A stretch of DNA of 64,000 nucleotides from Phytopseudomonas flavescens (GTDB lineage Bacteria > Pseudomonadota > Gammaproteobacteria > Pseudomonadales > Pseudomonadaceae). The notes under the pieces are model-generated. The model made no database searches and was not told the DNA's origin. It saw nothing but the letters and a program-made list of their open reading frames with translations. A program made the position numbers and the translations under genes. Position 1 is the stretch's first letter; each line of letters starts with the position of its first letter. The stretch is from positions 25,300 through 89,299 of the forward strand of contig NZ_FNDG01000025.1 of assembly GCF_900100535.1 (NCBI RefSeq). Direction: 5' to 3'. Shown here piece after piece: positions 40,066 to 48,240 of the stretch.

Positions 40066-42603
40066 TCATGCCTTGCGCGGCTTGGCCCGCGCCGTGGGCT
40101 CGGCGATCAATGGGTCGTCGGGCCAGTAGTGCTTCGGGTAGCGGCCTTTCAAATCCTTCTTCACCTCGGCGTAGGTGGTGCGCCAGAAGTTGGCCAGATC
40201 CTGGGTCACCTGCACGGGTCGCCGTGCCGGGGATAGCAGATGCAGCAGCACCTGCTGCCGGCCATTGGCGATGCGCGGCGTCTCGGCCAGGCCGAACAGC
40301 TCCTGCAGGCGCACCGCCAGGACCGGTGGGTGCTCACTGTAATCCAGGCCGATGCGCGAGCCGGAGGGCACCGGCAGGCTGCGCGGTGCCCATTCCTCCA
40401 GGCGCTGGGGCAACGGCCAGGGCAACAGGATCTGCAGCATCGACGGCAGATCGAGGTGGCCGAAGTGGCTCAGCCGGGTGACCTTGCCCAGGTACGGCGC
40501 CAGCCAGGCATCCAGGCTGGCGAGCAGTGCCGGGTCCGAAACGTCCGGCCACTCGCTGCTCGCCTGGCTCTGCAGATCGAGCCCGCGCAGCAGCATGACC
40601 CGCGCCTGCCATTGGCGCAGCTCGGGCGTCCACGGCAGCAGCGCCAGGCCCTTGCGGCGCATCAGATTGACCAGCGCGGCGGTGCGTGCCTCGGCGCTCA
40701 GCCCTGCCAGCGCTTCGCTGGACAACACCAGATCGCCCACCTTGCGCTGTCGCTCGGCACGCAGCACACCTTCGCGCTCATCCCACTCGAGCAGATCCTG
40801 GCTGGTCACCTGTTCGGCCAGGACGGAGTCGAACAGCGCCGCCTCCAGTTCGGCGGCCAGGTAGATGCGTTCTTCACGCTGGCCCTGGCGGCTGCCCAGG
40901 TCGGCGACCACCAGCCAGGCGTGCTTCATCAGCGCATCGGCTTCGTTGAACAGCGCCGCGCGGCCATTGGCCAGACGGTATTCGGCGCCGCCCTCGCGAC
41001 GCTGCCGGGCGACACGATCCGGGTAAGCGAAGGCCAGCAGCGCACCCAGCCAGCGGCCATGCGCGGGGTCACTGACCGCCTCGCTGACCGGCACGCGGCG
41101 CAGATAACCCTGAAACTGCTTGGCCAACTGCCGCGCTCGCTGCACGCCTCCAGCAGCGCCGCGTGCCGCTCGGCTCTCGCCCGACAGCAACGCCAGGCGA
41201 CTGTGCAAGTCGGCACCACCGCCGCGCAATATGTCGCGCTCGCCCAGCAGAGCCGCGAGATCACAGGCCAATTCGCCCAGACCCAACGCCTGACCGCGCA
41301 GCAGCAGATGAGCGATACGCGGATGGGCCGGCAACTCGGCCATGGCCTGGCCGTGGGCGGTCAGCACGCCGCGCTCGTCAAGCGCGCCGAGGCGCAGCAA
41401 CAAGTCGCGCGCCTGGGCGTAGGCAGCAGCAGGCGGCGGATCGAGCCACACCAGCTCATCGACTTCGACGCCCCAACGCGCCAGTTGCAGCGCCAGCCCC
41501 GCCAGGTCGGCCTGAAGAATTTCCGCCGAGGAATAGGCAGACAACTGCTCGTGCTGAGCCTGCGACCACAGCCGGTAGCACACCCCGGGTTGCAGGCGCC
41601 CGGCACGGCCAGCACGCTGGGTGGCCGACGCCCGGGAAATGCGCCCGGTATCCAGGCGGGCCATGCCGCTGCCCGGGTCGAAACGCGGCACCCGCGCCAG
41701 GCCGGCATCCACCACCACGCGCACGCCGTCGATGGTCAGGCTGGTCTCGGCGATATTGGTCGCCAATACCACCTTGCGCAGTCCGGCCGGTGCCGGTTCG
41801 ATGGCCGCACGCTGGGCCGACAGTTCCAGCTCACCATGCAGCGGGCAGACGCGCACGTCGGATCGCCCAGCCAGCGCCTCGCCCAATTGTTCGGCCACCC
41901 GACGGATCTCCGCCTGGCCAGGCAGGAACACCAGCAGGCTGCCCGGTTCATCGGCCAGCGCCTGCAGCACGGTTTGCACCACTTTCGGCTCCAGCCATTC
42001 GCCGGCCTGCCAGGGGGCGCCCCAGCGGGTATCCACCGGGTACATGCGCCCCTCACTGCGCAGCACCGGGGCATCGTCGAGCAGCCCGGCCAGGCGCTCG
42101 CCCTCCAGGGTGGCCGACATCAGCAACACCTTGAGCGGCGCTTCGCCACTGTCGGCACCGCGAAACATCGCCCGGCCGTTGAGGGTCAGCGCCAGGGCCA
42201 GATCGGCGTCCAGGCTGCGCTCGTGGAACTCGTCGAAGATCACCAGCCCCACGCCATCCAGCGCCGGATCATCCTGCAGGCGCCGGGCGAGGATGCCCTC
42301 GGTGACCACCTCGATACGCGTGCGCGGGCCGACCTTGCTGTCCAGGCGAATGCGATAGCCAACGGTCTCGCCGACCACCTCGCCAAGCTCGCTGGCTAGC
42401 CGCTCGGCGGCGGCGCGCGCGGCCAGGCGGCGGGGTTCGAGCATGATGATGCGCTGCCCGGCCAGCCACGGCTGATCGAGCACGGCCAACGGCACACGAG
42501 TGGTCTTGCCAGCACCGGGCGGCGCTTCGAGCACCACTTCATCTCGGTCGGCCAGGGCGCGGCAGAGGTCGGGCAGCAGGGAATCGATCGGCAGGGTATT
42601 CAT
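40066..42603 (-). CDS. hrpB: ATP-dependent helicase HrpB
   Basis: An 845-residue DEAH-type superfamily 2 helicase. Motifs: Walker A EAPPGAGKTTRVPLAVL, DEFHERSLDADL, LLMSATLEGERLA, VLATNIAETSLTIDGV and QRAGRAGR, followed by the HrpB-specific C-terminal domain. Length matches the HrpB family (~820-850). HrpB is a conserved proteobacterial RNA/DNA helicase whose cellular role is poorly defined. It is transcribed alone on the minus strand, toward the ABC/aminotransferase operon. Confidence 0.93.
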   Translation of the reverse strand: MNTLPIDSLLPDLCRALADRDEVVLEAPPGAGKTTRVPLAVLDQPWLAGQRIIMLEPRRLAARAAAERLASELGEVVGETVGYRIRLDSKVGPRTRIEVVTEGILARRLQDDPALDGVGLVIFDEFHERSLDADLALALTLNGRAMFRGADSGEAPLKVLLMSATLEGERLAGLLDDAPVLRSEGRMYPVDTRWGAPWQAGEWLEPKVVQTVLQALADEPGSLLVFLPGQAEIRRVAEQLGEALAGRSDVRVCPLHGELELSAQRAAIEPAPAGLRKVVLATNIAETSLTIDGVRVVVDAGLARVPRFDPGSGMARLDTGRISRASATQRAGRAGRLQPGVCYRLWSQAQHEQLSAYSSAEILQADLAGLALQLARWGVEVDELVWLDPPPAAAYAQARDLLLRLGALDERGVLTAHGQAMAELPAHPRIAHLLLRGQALGLGELACDLAALLGERDILRGGGADLHSRLALLSGESRAARGAAGGVQRARQLAKQFQGYLRRVPVSEAVSDPAHGRWLGALLAFAYPDRVARQRREGGAEYRLANGRAALFNEADALMKHAWLVVADLGSRQGQREERIYLAAELEAALFDSVLAEQVTSQDLLEWDEREGVLRAERQRKVGDLVLSSEALAGLSAEARTAALVNLMRRKGLALLPWTPELRQWQARVMLLRGLDLQSQASSEWPDVSDPALLASLDAWLAPYLGKVTRLSHFGHLDLPSMLQILLPWPLPQRLEEWAPRSLPVPSGSRIGLDYSEHPPVLAVRLQELFGLAETPRIANGRQQVLLHLLSPARRPVQVTQDLANFWRTTYAEVKKDLKGRYPKHYWPDDPLIAEPTARAKPRKA

Positions 42604-42754
42604 CGAGGCTCCATCATCGGCCGGCGATTATACGGCGAACCGCCTCTCGGCTTCGCCGGTCAGATGGCATCGGAAGCTGCGTGTTCGCAGCGCCACGGCA
42701 GCTTTGCAATCCGTGCCTTGCTATAGTGGCGTCCACTTTTTCTGGAGGTGCTCG

Positions 42755-43174
42755 ATGCGCACGACATCCCGTGTTATCGGCGGCGTTCTCGCCGTTACAT
42801 TGTTCACTCAACTCACCGCCTGCGGCACTATCTTCTATCCAGATCGCCGCGGGCAGATCGAAGGCCGTGTCGACCCGGTCATCGTCGGTCTCAACGCCAT
42901 CGGCATCCTGTTCTACGTGATCCCCGGCCTGATCGCCTTTGGCGTCGACTTCGCCACTGGCGCGATCTACCTGCCAGGTGGCCTCAGCGCCCAGGTCGAC
43001 CCGGAATCGCTGAAGGACGTGGTCGATGCCGACGGCAAGGTCGACACCGCCAAGCTCAAGGCGCTGATCGAAACCCAGACCGGCCACAGCCTGCCGCTCG
43101 ACGATCCACGCCTGATCCAGCACAGCGGCAGCAGCGAGCAGCTGGCGGCATACGGTCTGCGCCCCGCCGCCTGA
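42755..43174 (+). CDS. Small lipoprotein of unknown function
   Basis: A 139-residue protein. The N-terminus MRTTSRVIGGVLAVTLFTQLTACGT is a lipoprotein signal with lipobox LTAC, so the mature protein begins at Cys and is lipid-anchored. After it come FYPDRRGQIEGRVDPVIVGLNAIGILFYVIPGLIAFGVDFATGAIYLP, with one hydrophobic hairpin typical of a short conserved lipoprotein family in Pseudomonas, and a charged C-terminal tail. No function is known to me. GGAGG lies seven bases before the ATG. It diverges from hrpB. Confidence 0.7.
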   Translation: MRTTSRVIGGVLAVTLFTQLTACGTIFYPDRRGQIEGRVDPVIVGLNAIGILFYVIPGLIAFGVDFATGAIYLPGGLSAQVDPESLKDVVDADGKVDTAKLKALIETQTGHSLPLDDPRLIQHSGSSEQLAAYGLRPAA

Positions 43175-43182
43175 GAACATGC

Positions 43183-43230
43183 ATACGCTCAGCTGCGCGT
43201 CGGCCCTCCTGCGTTAAAAACTGGCTCGGG
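43183..43230 (+). repeat. Dispersed intergenic repeat, copy 2
   Basis: Matches copy 1 at 8965-9010 in the AGCTGCGCGTC and GCGTTAAAAAC blocks. A further matching patch, CTAGCTCGC(A/G)AGAGC, occurs at 43317-43331 and at 9174-9188. The 200 bases between the lipoprotein and the cation-efflux gene hold nothing else. Confidence 0.55.
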
Positions 43231-43376
43231 AAGCTCATTTACAGCAGTAGAGTCGCCCGCGACTCCGACCGCTTCCTCGCCTGTTTTTGTGGGGCCGCCC
43301 AGGCCTTAAAGGTCGCTAGCTCGCAAGAGCGTAAGGACGTTCTGTATACCTCCCGATAGCAGCACACGGATAACCC

Positions 43377-44264
43377 ATGACCCTCGATCGCCAGCACGCT
43401 CGCCTGATGCGTCAGGCCACTGCCGCCGCACTCTGTGTGGCGCTGACGCTGGTGCTGTGCAAGGCCGCCGCCTGGTGGGCCAGTGGCTCGGTCAGCTTGC
43501 TGGCCGGCCTTACCGACTCCCTGCTCGACAGCGCCGCCTCGTTGCTCAACCTGATCGCCGTGAACATCGCCCTGCGCCCCGCCGATGACGACCACCGTTA
43601 CGGCCATGGCAAGGCCGAAGCCCTCGCCGGGCTGGGCCAGGCACTGTTCATCGGCGCCAGCGCGATACTCGTCGCGGTACAGGGCGTCGATCGCCTGCGC
43701 CACCCCGAGCCGCTCGCTGCACAGGCACTGGGGATTGCCGTGATGCTGCTGTCCATGGCATTCACCGTGGCTCTGCTGCTGTTCCAGCGCCACGTGGTGC
43801 GCCAGACCGGCTCCACGGCGATCCACGCCGACTCGCTGCACTACCGCTCCGACCTGCTGCTCAATAGCGGCATTCTTCTCGCCCTGCTGCTTGCCGGCCT
43901 CGGTTGGCAACAGGGCGACGCCCTGTTCGCCATCGGTATCGCCGCCTACATCCTGTGGAGCGCCTTGAGCATCGCCCGCCAGTCGGTCAGCGTGCTGATG
44001 GACCAGGAGCTCGACGCCGGCGTCAGCGCCCGCATGAGCGAATTGGCCTGCGCGGTGCCCGGCGTCATCGGCATCCACGACCTGCGCACGCGCTTATCCG
44101 GCACCCGCTGGTTCGTTCAGCTACATGTCGACCTGCCAGGCAGCCTGAGCCTCAATGAAGCCCATGCGTTGTGCGAAAAGGTCGAGAATGCGATCCGCAA
44201 CGAATTCGCCCAGGCAGAGGTGCTGGTTCATGCCGATCCAATGGATTTGCCTGCACCAACTTGA
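43377..44264 (+). CDS. Cation diffusion facilitator (FieF-like) efflux protein
   Basis: A 295-residue CDF transporter with six membrane helices and a C-terminal cytoplasmic domain. The metal-binding DxxxD sites are visible as LLAGLTDSLLDSAASLLN in helix 2 and HADSLHYRSDLLLN in helix 5, with the HRYGHGKAEALAGL loop between. The DDxxD pattern with Asp in both helices is that of FieF-type proteins, which export ferrous iron, zinc or cadmium against protons. The C-terminal domain contains further His residues for dimer regulation. SD is weak. It is transcribed on its own between two small-protein genes. Confidence 0.88.
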   Translation: MTLDRQHARLMRQATAAALCVALTLVLCKAAAWWASGSVSLLAGLTDSLLDSAASLLNLIAVNIALRPADDDHRYGHGKAEALAGLGQALFIGASAILVAVQGVDRLRHPEPLAAQALGIAVMLLSMAFTVALLLFQRHVVRQTGSTAIHADSLHYRSDLLLNSGILLALLLAGLGWQQGDALFAIGIAAYILWSALSIARQSVSVLMDQELDAGVSARMSELACAVPGVIGIHDLRTRLSGTRWFVQLHVDLPGSLSLNEAHALCEKVENAIRNEFAQAEVLVHADPMDLPAPT

Positions 44265-44419
44265 TGCAGGCCATGCGCCACCAGAAAAACACTGAACCGC
44301 CGTCACGAACGGCCAGTCAGCTTCAGTAAGCCCAAATGATTTGGGTGGGTCGCTCCCGGCTCTGCTCACCCTCGACCAGGGCGGCACCGGGAACCTATTC
44401 GTGATGAGAGGATTACCAC

Positions 44420-44695
44420 ATGAAGCGCGTATCCATGTTCGTCATCGCCGCCGTACTGGCCGCACCAGCCTTTGCAGCCGACGACCTGTGCACCGTCAAC
44501 CTGCAGAAGCTCGACAATGCCGTGGCGGCCAAGGCCACCCTCGCCGAGCCACTCAAAAGCCAGGTTGAAGAAGCCAAGAAAGAGGCCACCCAAGCGCAAG
44601 CTGCTGGCGACCTGAAAGCCTGCGGCACCCACGCTGAACGTGCCCTGCAACTGCTCGACGCCCCAGGTGACGATGGCAGCGGCGCAACCAGCTGA
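44420..44695 (+). CDS. Small periplasmic protein, unknown function
   Basis: A 91-residue protein with a clear signal peptide (MKRVSMFVIAAVLAAPAFA, cut before ADD). The mature ~72 residues are rich in Ala, Lys, Glu and Gln and predicted helical, with two cysteines (DDLCTVN and LKACGTH) that could form a disulfide. GAGAGGA precedes the ATG. A hairpin CCCAAATGATTTGGG at 44331-44345 lies upstream. It ends 100 bases before ssrA. No known family is recognised. Confidence 0.7.
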   Translation: MKRVSMFVIAAVLAAPAFAADDLCTVNLQKLDNAVAAKATLAEPLKSQVEEAKKEATQAQAAGDLKACGTHAERALQLLDAPGDDGSGATS

Positions 44696-44751
44696 TGAGC
44701 ACCAGGCCAGCCGTAACGCTGGCTTGATTCAGCAGGCGCAGTGCATGCCGG

Positions 44752-44780
44752 TCGACGCCACTCGACCTTTGGCGTACACT
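44752..44780 (+). promoter_or_regulatory. Probable sigma-70 promoter of ssrA
   Basis: TCGACG (44752-44757, four of six to -35) and TACACT (44775-44780, four of six to -10) are separated by 17 bases. The start would fall ~20 bases before the mature tmRNA 5' end, which RNase P would trim. Confidence 0.5.
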
Positions 44781-44799
44781 GCACGCCTTGCACGCTTTT

Positions 44800-45191
44800 G
44801 GGGCCGATTTGGATTCGACGCCGGTAGCGAAGCTCGAGGTGCATGCCGACTTGGTAACAGAAGTCGTAAATCCACTGTTGCAACTTTCTATAGTTGCCAA
44901 TGACGAAAACTACGAGGGCTACGCTCTCGCTGCGTAAGCGGCGCGACTAGTCCTTCTGGTAGCTTCGGCTCCAGCGATCACTAGGGGATGCCTGTAAACC
45001 CGAAGTGATTGTCATGCAGAACAGGATCGCCGCGTAGTACGTTGTGGACGAAGTGGCTAAAACTTACACAACTCGTCCAAAGCACCCTGCCCGTCGGGCG
45101 GCTGCGGATTAACTCAGTAGACACGGCTAAGCATGTAGTACCGACAGTGGAGAACTGGCGGACGGGGGTTCAAATCCCCCCGGCTCCACCA
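44800..45191 (+). ncRNA. ssrA: Transfer-messenger RNA (tmRNA)
   Basis: The 392-base gene begins GGGGCCGATTTGGATTCGACG, the conserved 5' half of the tRNA-like domain, and ends with GGTTCAAATCCCCCCGGCTCCACCA, the T-arm, acceptor and encoded CCA. Between them is the reading frame 44896-44937 encoding the proteolysis tag ANDENYEGYALAA followed by TAA, and pseudoknot-forming sequence. With SmpB it rescues stalled ribosomes by adding the tag to the nascent protein. The 3' end of ssrA is a frequent integration site for genomic islands, and here a plasmid-type rep gene and a defence operon start right behind it. Confidence 0.97.
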
Positions 45192-45208
45192 AATTAGCGT
45201 TATAAATC

Positions 45209-45241
45209 AGGCACTTAGCGAATAGCTATAGTGCCTTTTTT
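45209..45241 (+). terminator. Rho-independent terminator of ssrA
   Basis: AGGCACT (45209-45215) pairs perfectly with AGTGCCT (45230-45236). An inner TAGC/GCTA pair lies inside, followed by a run of six T. It lies 17 bases after the tmRNA CCA end. Confidence 0.85.
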
Positions 45242-45436
45242 GTGCCTTTTGGGGCTGTTTTGGCTGGGTTATGCCAGCTTTATGACAGCTTCCTGCCCGC
45301 GAAGCCCATCCGTGGCTGCCGCCTTTACCTCGATAACCGACGATACGTTTTCCGACGCTTTTCCGGTTTGAAATCGTGTCACAGCGGTCTGCCAGGGGTA
45401 TTAAATCTGTGTCGGCTTACACACAGAGACCTTCAC

Positions 45437-46444
45437 ATGCCGATACATGACCCCACCTCAGAGCAGCAGCCAGCGGGCTGTCTAACTGCTCGAGTCGAGG
45501 CGATTGCTGCAAGAGCCATGGCTAAAGGGCACGCTACAAAAAAGCACACCAACCTACCAGCTACTGCACATGTGGTAAACGCGAAGCGCTGTCAGCTACC
45601 CACTTGGCCTGATACCGCCCGAGGAGTACCTAACATCGCATTACGCTCGGCGCTGTTCGGTGCAATTGGAAAAGGCTCTCGATGCTATCTGGAGCGGGAA
45701 AAGATTTTCGCTCAGACCGGCATCACGATCATGTACACCGGCGCACAACTCGATCAGGGCGACCTGGATGTGTGGGAGACCGTGCTGCACCTGGCGCGAG
45801 CTCAGCCCATTGGCCAGGAATGCAACATCACCGCCTACGGGTTGTTGCAGCTACTGGAATTAACGGACACCGGGGCAAATCGTAAAACGCTTAAGCGCCG
45901 CCTTAGCCGACTGAATGCCTGTGCGCTCGACGTTCAGGTCGGACCACGAGTCCATTATGAGGGCAGCCTGATCAACGAGATTTTCCGAGATGAACACAGC
46001 GGCCAGTTCGTCATTCGCCTGAATCCAGGCCTCAGCACAATGTTCGGGGCAGACCAGTTCACCCAGATTCACTGGAAGGTTCGGCAAACACTGAATGGTC
46101 ATTATTTGGCCCAGTGGCTGCACGGTTTCTACTCAAGCCATGCAGCCCCGTTCCCACTGAAGATTGAAACCCTTCATCAGTTGTCCGGCAGCAAAACCGC
46201 CGATCAGTCCAAATTTCGCCAGCTACTGCGCAAAGCATTGAATGCCCTGAGCAGGGCGAGCACCGATCATGGGCAACCTTTCAGTTATTGCATCGATGGC
46301 AATTTGGTGAAGGTCGAGAAAACCCCGAGCAAAGCGCAACGCCGTCACCTGACCAAGCGCCAGGATGAGAAAAATGCCGTTACTGCGGGTAGGAAAATAC
46401 CGTCGCAGCAGGTATGGGATACCGTTACTACAGGTAGAGACTGA
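45437..46444 (+). CDS. trfA: TrfA-like plasmid replication initiator
   Basis: A 335-residue protein of the TrfA family that initiates replication of IncP-type and related plasmids by binding iterons. Recognisable family blocks are LRSALFGAIGKGSRCYLEREKI, AQLDQGDLDVWETVLHLARAQPIG, NRKTLKRRLSRLNACALDV and FVIRLNPGLSTMFGADQFTQI, forming the tandem winged-helix DNA-binding domains. The ATG at 45437 is chosen because the open frame upstream to 45242 shows no family similarity and overlaps the ssrA terminator region. Its last ~23 codons lie in iteron-like repeats. No partner gene, integrase or partition gene is visible. It may be a relic or working replicon of an integrated element (inference). Confidence 0.82.
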   Translation: MPIHDPTSEQQPAGCLTARVEAIAARAMAKGHATKKHTNLPATAHVVNAKRCQLPTWPDTARGVPNIALRSALFGAIGKGSRCYLEREKIFAQTGITIMYTGAQLDQGDLDVWETVLHLARAQPIGQECNITAYGLLQLLELTDTGANRKTLKRRLSRLNACALDVQVGPRVHYEGSLINEIFRDEHSGQFVIRLNPGLSTMFGADQFTQIHWKVRQTLNGHYLAQWLHGFYSSHAAPFPLKIETLHQLSGSKTADQSKFRQLLRKALNALSRASTDHGQPFSYCIDGNLVKVEKTPSKAQRRHLTKRQDEKNAVTAGRKIPSQQVWDTVTTGRD

Positions 46445-46487
46445 CGTCACAGCAGGTAGGCCTTACCGTTGCAGCGAGTAGCCTGTC
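46377..46487 (+). repeat. Five iteron-like direct repeats with 22-base period
   Basis: Repeats start at 46377, 46400, 46422, 46444 and 46466 (periods 23, 22, 22, 22). Consensus CCGTYRCWRCAGGTA recurs in each: CCGTTACTGCGGGTA, CCGTCGCAGCAGGTA, CCGTTACTACAGGTA, ACGTCACAGCAGGTA, CCGTTGCAGCGAGTA. Two helical turns of spacing is the mark of replication-initiator iterons. The first three lie inside the end of trfA. Confidence 0.75.
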
Positions 46488-46534
46488 TTCAGACTGCCTT
46501 CCTCGAAACCCCCGCAACGACTCGGGCTCTCGGC

Positions 46535-46554
46535 ATTAGCCGCCCTCCGCTAAT
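46535..46554. promoter_or_regulatory. Short inverted repeat ahead of the BREX regulator
   Basis: ATTAGC (46535-46540) and GCTAAT (46549-46554) are separated by eight bases and followed by AT-rich TAATCT/TAATCC repeats. It might be a binding site of the BrxR regulator or the end of the trfA transcript; it lies 180 bases before brxR. The 46488-46733 gap holds no gene I can support. Confidence 0.3.
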
Positions 46555-46733
46555 CCTCTTTAATCTAAATCTAATCCACTCGGGGAGATGGTGAACCTGA
46601 TCGACCTATCACCGCAGTTGGCTCCACAGGCAGCCTCCCGCAGCACGCAAACGTCAAAAACTTTACAGTAATTGCATTTACACGCGGCCCCACACCAGCC
46701 AGAATCGAACTCGAATTTCGCTCAGGCACCCGG

Positions 46734-47603
46734 ATGCTTACCCTCAAACACGAAGTCCTCCTCCGGCTCCGCGCCATCGAGCTGATCGCTTTCTGGGAAG
46801 GTCGCCTGATCACCACCCAATTGATGGACTGGTTCGGCGTCAGCCGCCAGCAGGCCTCACTGGATATCAATCGCTATAACAGCGAGCTCAACCCTGATGC
46901 GCTGATTCACAACCCAGCGGTCAAGGGCTATGTACCAGCTCCCGGTTTCCAGCCAGTACTCACCTCAGGGCATATCAACGAGTACATGGAGCTACTCGGA
47001 GGCCAAAGCAGCCAGCCTATGGCTCAGGTGCTGGAGTCCCATCCAGGAGTGGCAACTGTGCAACTGCCCGACCGCGCAGTAAGGCCCGAGGTAGTGCGCG
47101 AGGTAATCAAGGCCTGCCGCAATGCCAGCAGCCTGAAAATTCTCTATGCCTCCATGTCCAATCCACAGATCCACGAACGGGTGATCTCGCCGCACACCCT
47201 CGTCTACACCGGCTTCCGCTGGCATGTGCGAGCCTGGTGCCACAAGCGGCAGGCATTCCGTGATTTCCTGCTGTCACGTATCGACCGCACGCCCAAGCCC
47301 TGCGCCGAAAGCACTCCGCCAGCGGAAAACGACAGCCTCTGGAACGAAAAGATCACGCTGACGCTGTTCCCCAACATCCTGCTCAGCGATGCACAGAAAG
47401 CGCTGGTCGAACGCGACTTCGGCATGCCCGAAGGCCGCCTGCAGCTGACGGTGAGAAAAGCACTCGCCCACTACACTTTGCAGCGTTATCAGGCCGCCAT
47501 CAGCGAGCAAGAGGCCGAACGTGTACGCGAGCACCCGTTGCAGCTGACTCCAGCAGATCGGGTCAAACTGGAGCCGTATCTGTTCAGCAGTGAGGGCGAG
47601 TAG
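46734..47603 (+). CDS. brxR: BREX-associated WYL-domain transcriptional regulator
   Basis: A 289-residue regulator with an N-terminal winged helix-turn-helix (~10-60, LIAFWEGRLITTQLMDWFGVSRQQASLDINRYNS) and a central WYL domain (~115-190, SSLKILYASMSNPQIHERVISPHTLVYTGFRWHVRAWCH...RDFLLSRI). A C-terminal extension (WCX) follows. This architecture matches BrxR/CapW-type repressors of phage-defence operons, which bind inverted repeats upstream of themselves and respond to nucleic acid or nucleotide ligands. It begins the defence operon; brxA starts three bases after its stop. The ATG at 46734 has no strong SD. Confidence 0.88.
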   Translation: MLTLKHEVLLRLRAIELIAFWEGRLITTQLMDWFGVSRQQASLDINRYNSELNPDALIHNPAVKGYVPAPGFQPVLTSGHINEYMELLGGQSSQPMAQVLESHPGVATVQLPDRAVRPEVVREVIKACRNASSLKILYASMSNPQIHERVISPHTLVYTGFRWHVRAWCHKRQAFRDFLLSRIDRTPKPCAESTPPAENDSLWNEKITLTLFPNILLSDAQKALVERDFGMPEGRLQLTVRKALAHYTLQRYQAAISEQEAERVREHPLQLTPADRVKLEPYLFSSEGE

Positions 47604-47605
47604 AC

Positions 47606-48217
47606 ATGCAGACCTTCACCTACGACTCGGATCTGACTGGCGGTTCCCTACAAGTGCGCGAGTCCCGGATCATTGCCGACCTGCTCCTTTGCGGCGCCAG
47701 TCCCGAGCAGTGGCAGGAGGCAATCCAGCAGCAGAACCTGCTGCAAAAGCGCAGTCCTACCTCGGCCAGGCGCATTGCCCAAGCCCTGCGCAAACGCCTG
47801 GAGCGTCTGGATACGCCCTTCTGGCGTGCCATCCGTGACGGTGACGACGAGTTGGCTACTCAGGTGGTGTTCTGTTCTGCCCTGGAGCGCAACCTGTTGC
47901 TGGTCGAATTCATCGAGACCGTGCTCAAGGATGCCTTCGTCACCCGCGCCGAAAGCCTGGAACCCTACCACTGGAGCGAGTTTCTCGAAGACCGCAGCCA
48001 CCGCGACCCTGCCATCCAAACCTGGGCCGAATCCAGCCGCAAGAAAATGGGCCAAGTGGTTTACCGCATGCTCGCCGAAGTCGGCCTGTTGCACAGCACC
48101 CGTAGCATGAAGCTGCACCACCTGCTGGTCCGCCCAGAGGTTATAGCCCTGCTGGAAGACAGTCACCGCCAACGCATCAAAGCCTGCCTGGAAGTATCCA
48201 GCGCAACCGCCCAGTAG
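47606..48217 (+). CDS. brxA: BREX protein BrxA (DUF1819)
   Basis: A 203-residue protein matching the DUF1819 family, a helical DNA-binding protein structurally related to NusB-like folds. Characteristic sequence includes GGSLQVRESRIIADLLLCGASPEQWQEAI, TSARRIAQALRKRLERLDTPFWRAIRDGDDE and the conserved ending LHSTRSMKLHHLLVRPEVIALLEDS. BrxA is one of the six core genes of type 1 BREX. GAGGG for the ATG lies inside the end of brxR, two bases separating the genes. Its precise role in the complex is not settled in the literature I know. Confidence 0.93.
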   Translation: MQTFTYDSDLTGGSLQVRESRIIADLLLCGASPEQWQEAIQQQNLLQKRSPTSARRIAQALRKRLERLDTPFWRAIRDGDDELATQVVFCSALERNLLLVEFIETVLKDAFVTRAESLEPYHWSEFLEDRSHRDPAIQTWAESSRKKMGQVVYRMLAEVGLLHSTRSMKLHHLLVRPEVIALLEDSHRQRIKACLEVSSATAQ

Positions 48218-48240
48218 GCGCGGAATCAAGGAGTATTCGA

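Noticed and set aside
45242..45436. N-terminal extension of the trfA-like gene
   Set aside because: The frame is open from 45242 but shows no TrfA similarity, overlaps the end of the ssrA terminator and lacks an SD; the ATG at 45437 fits the family.
46377..46487. Repeats considered as a CRISPR array
   Set aside because: Units are ~22 bases with no unique spacers between them and no cas genes nearby; the period and initiator gene fit iterons.
46575..46733. Possible upstream extension of brxR
   Set aside because: The frame is open and reads smoothly, but contains no ATG, GTG or TTG start, so translation must begin at 46734.
46571..46870. Minus-strand 99-codon frame across the brxR start
   Set aside because: Half of it is antisense to the brxR helix-turn-helix; no start context and no similarity recognised.
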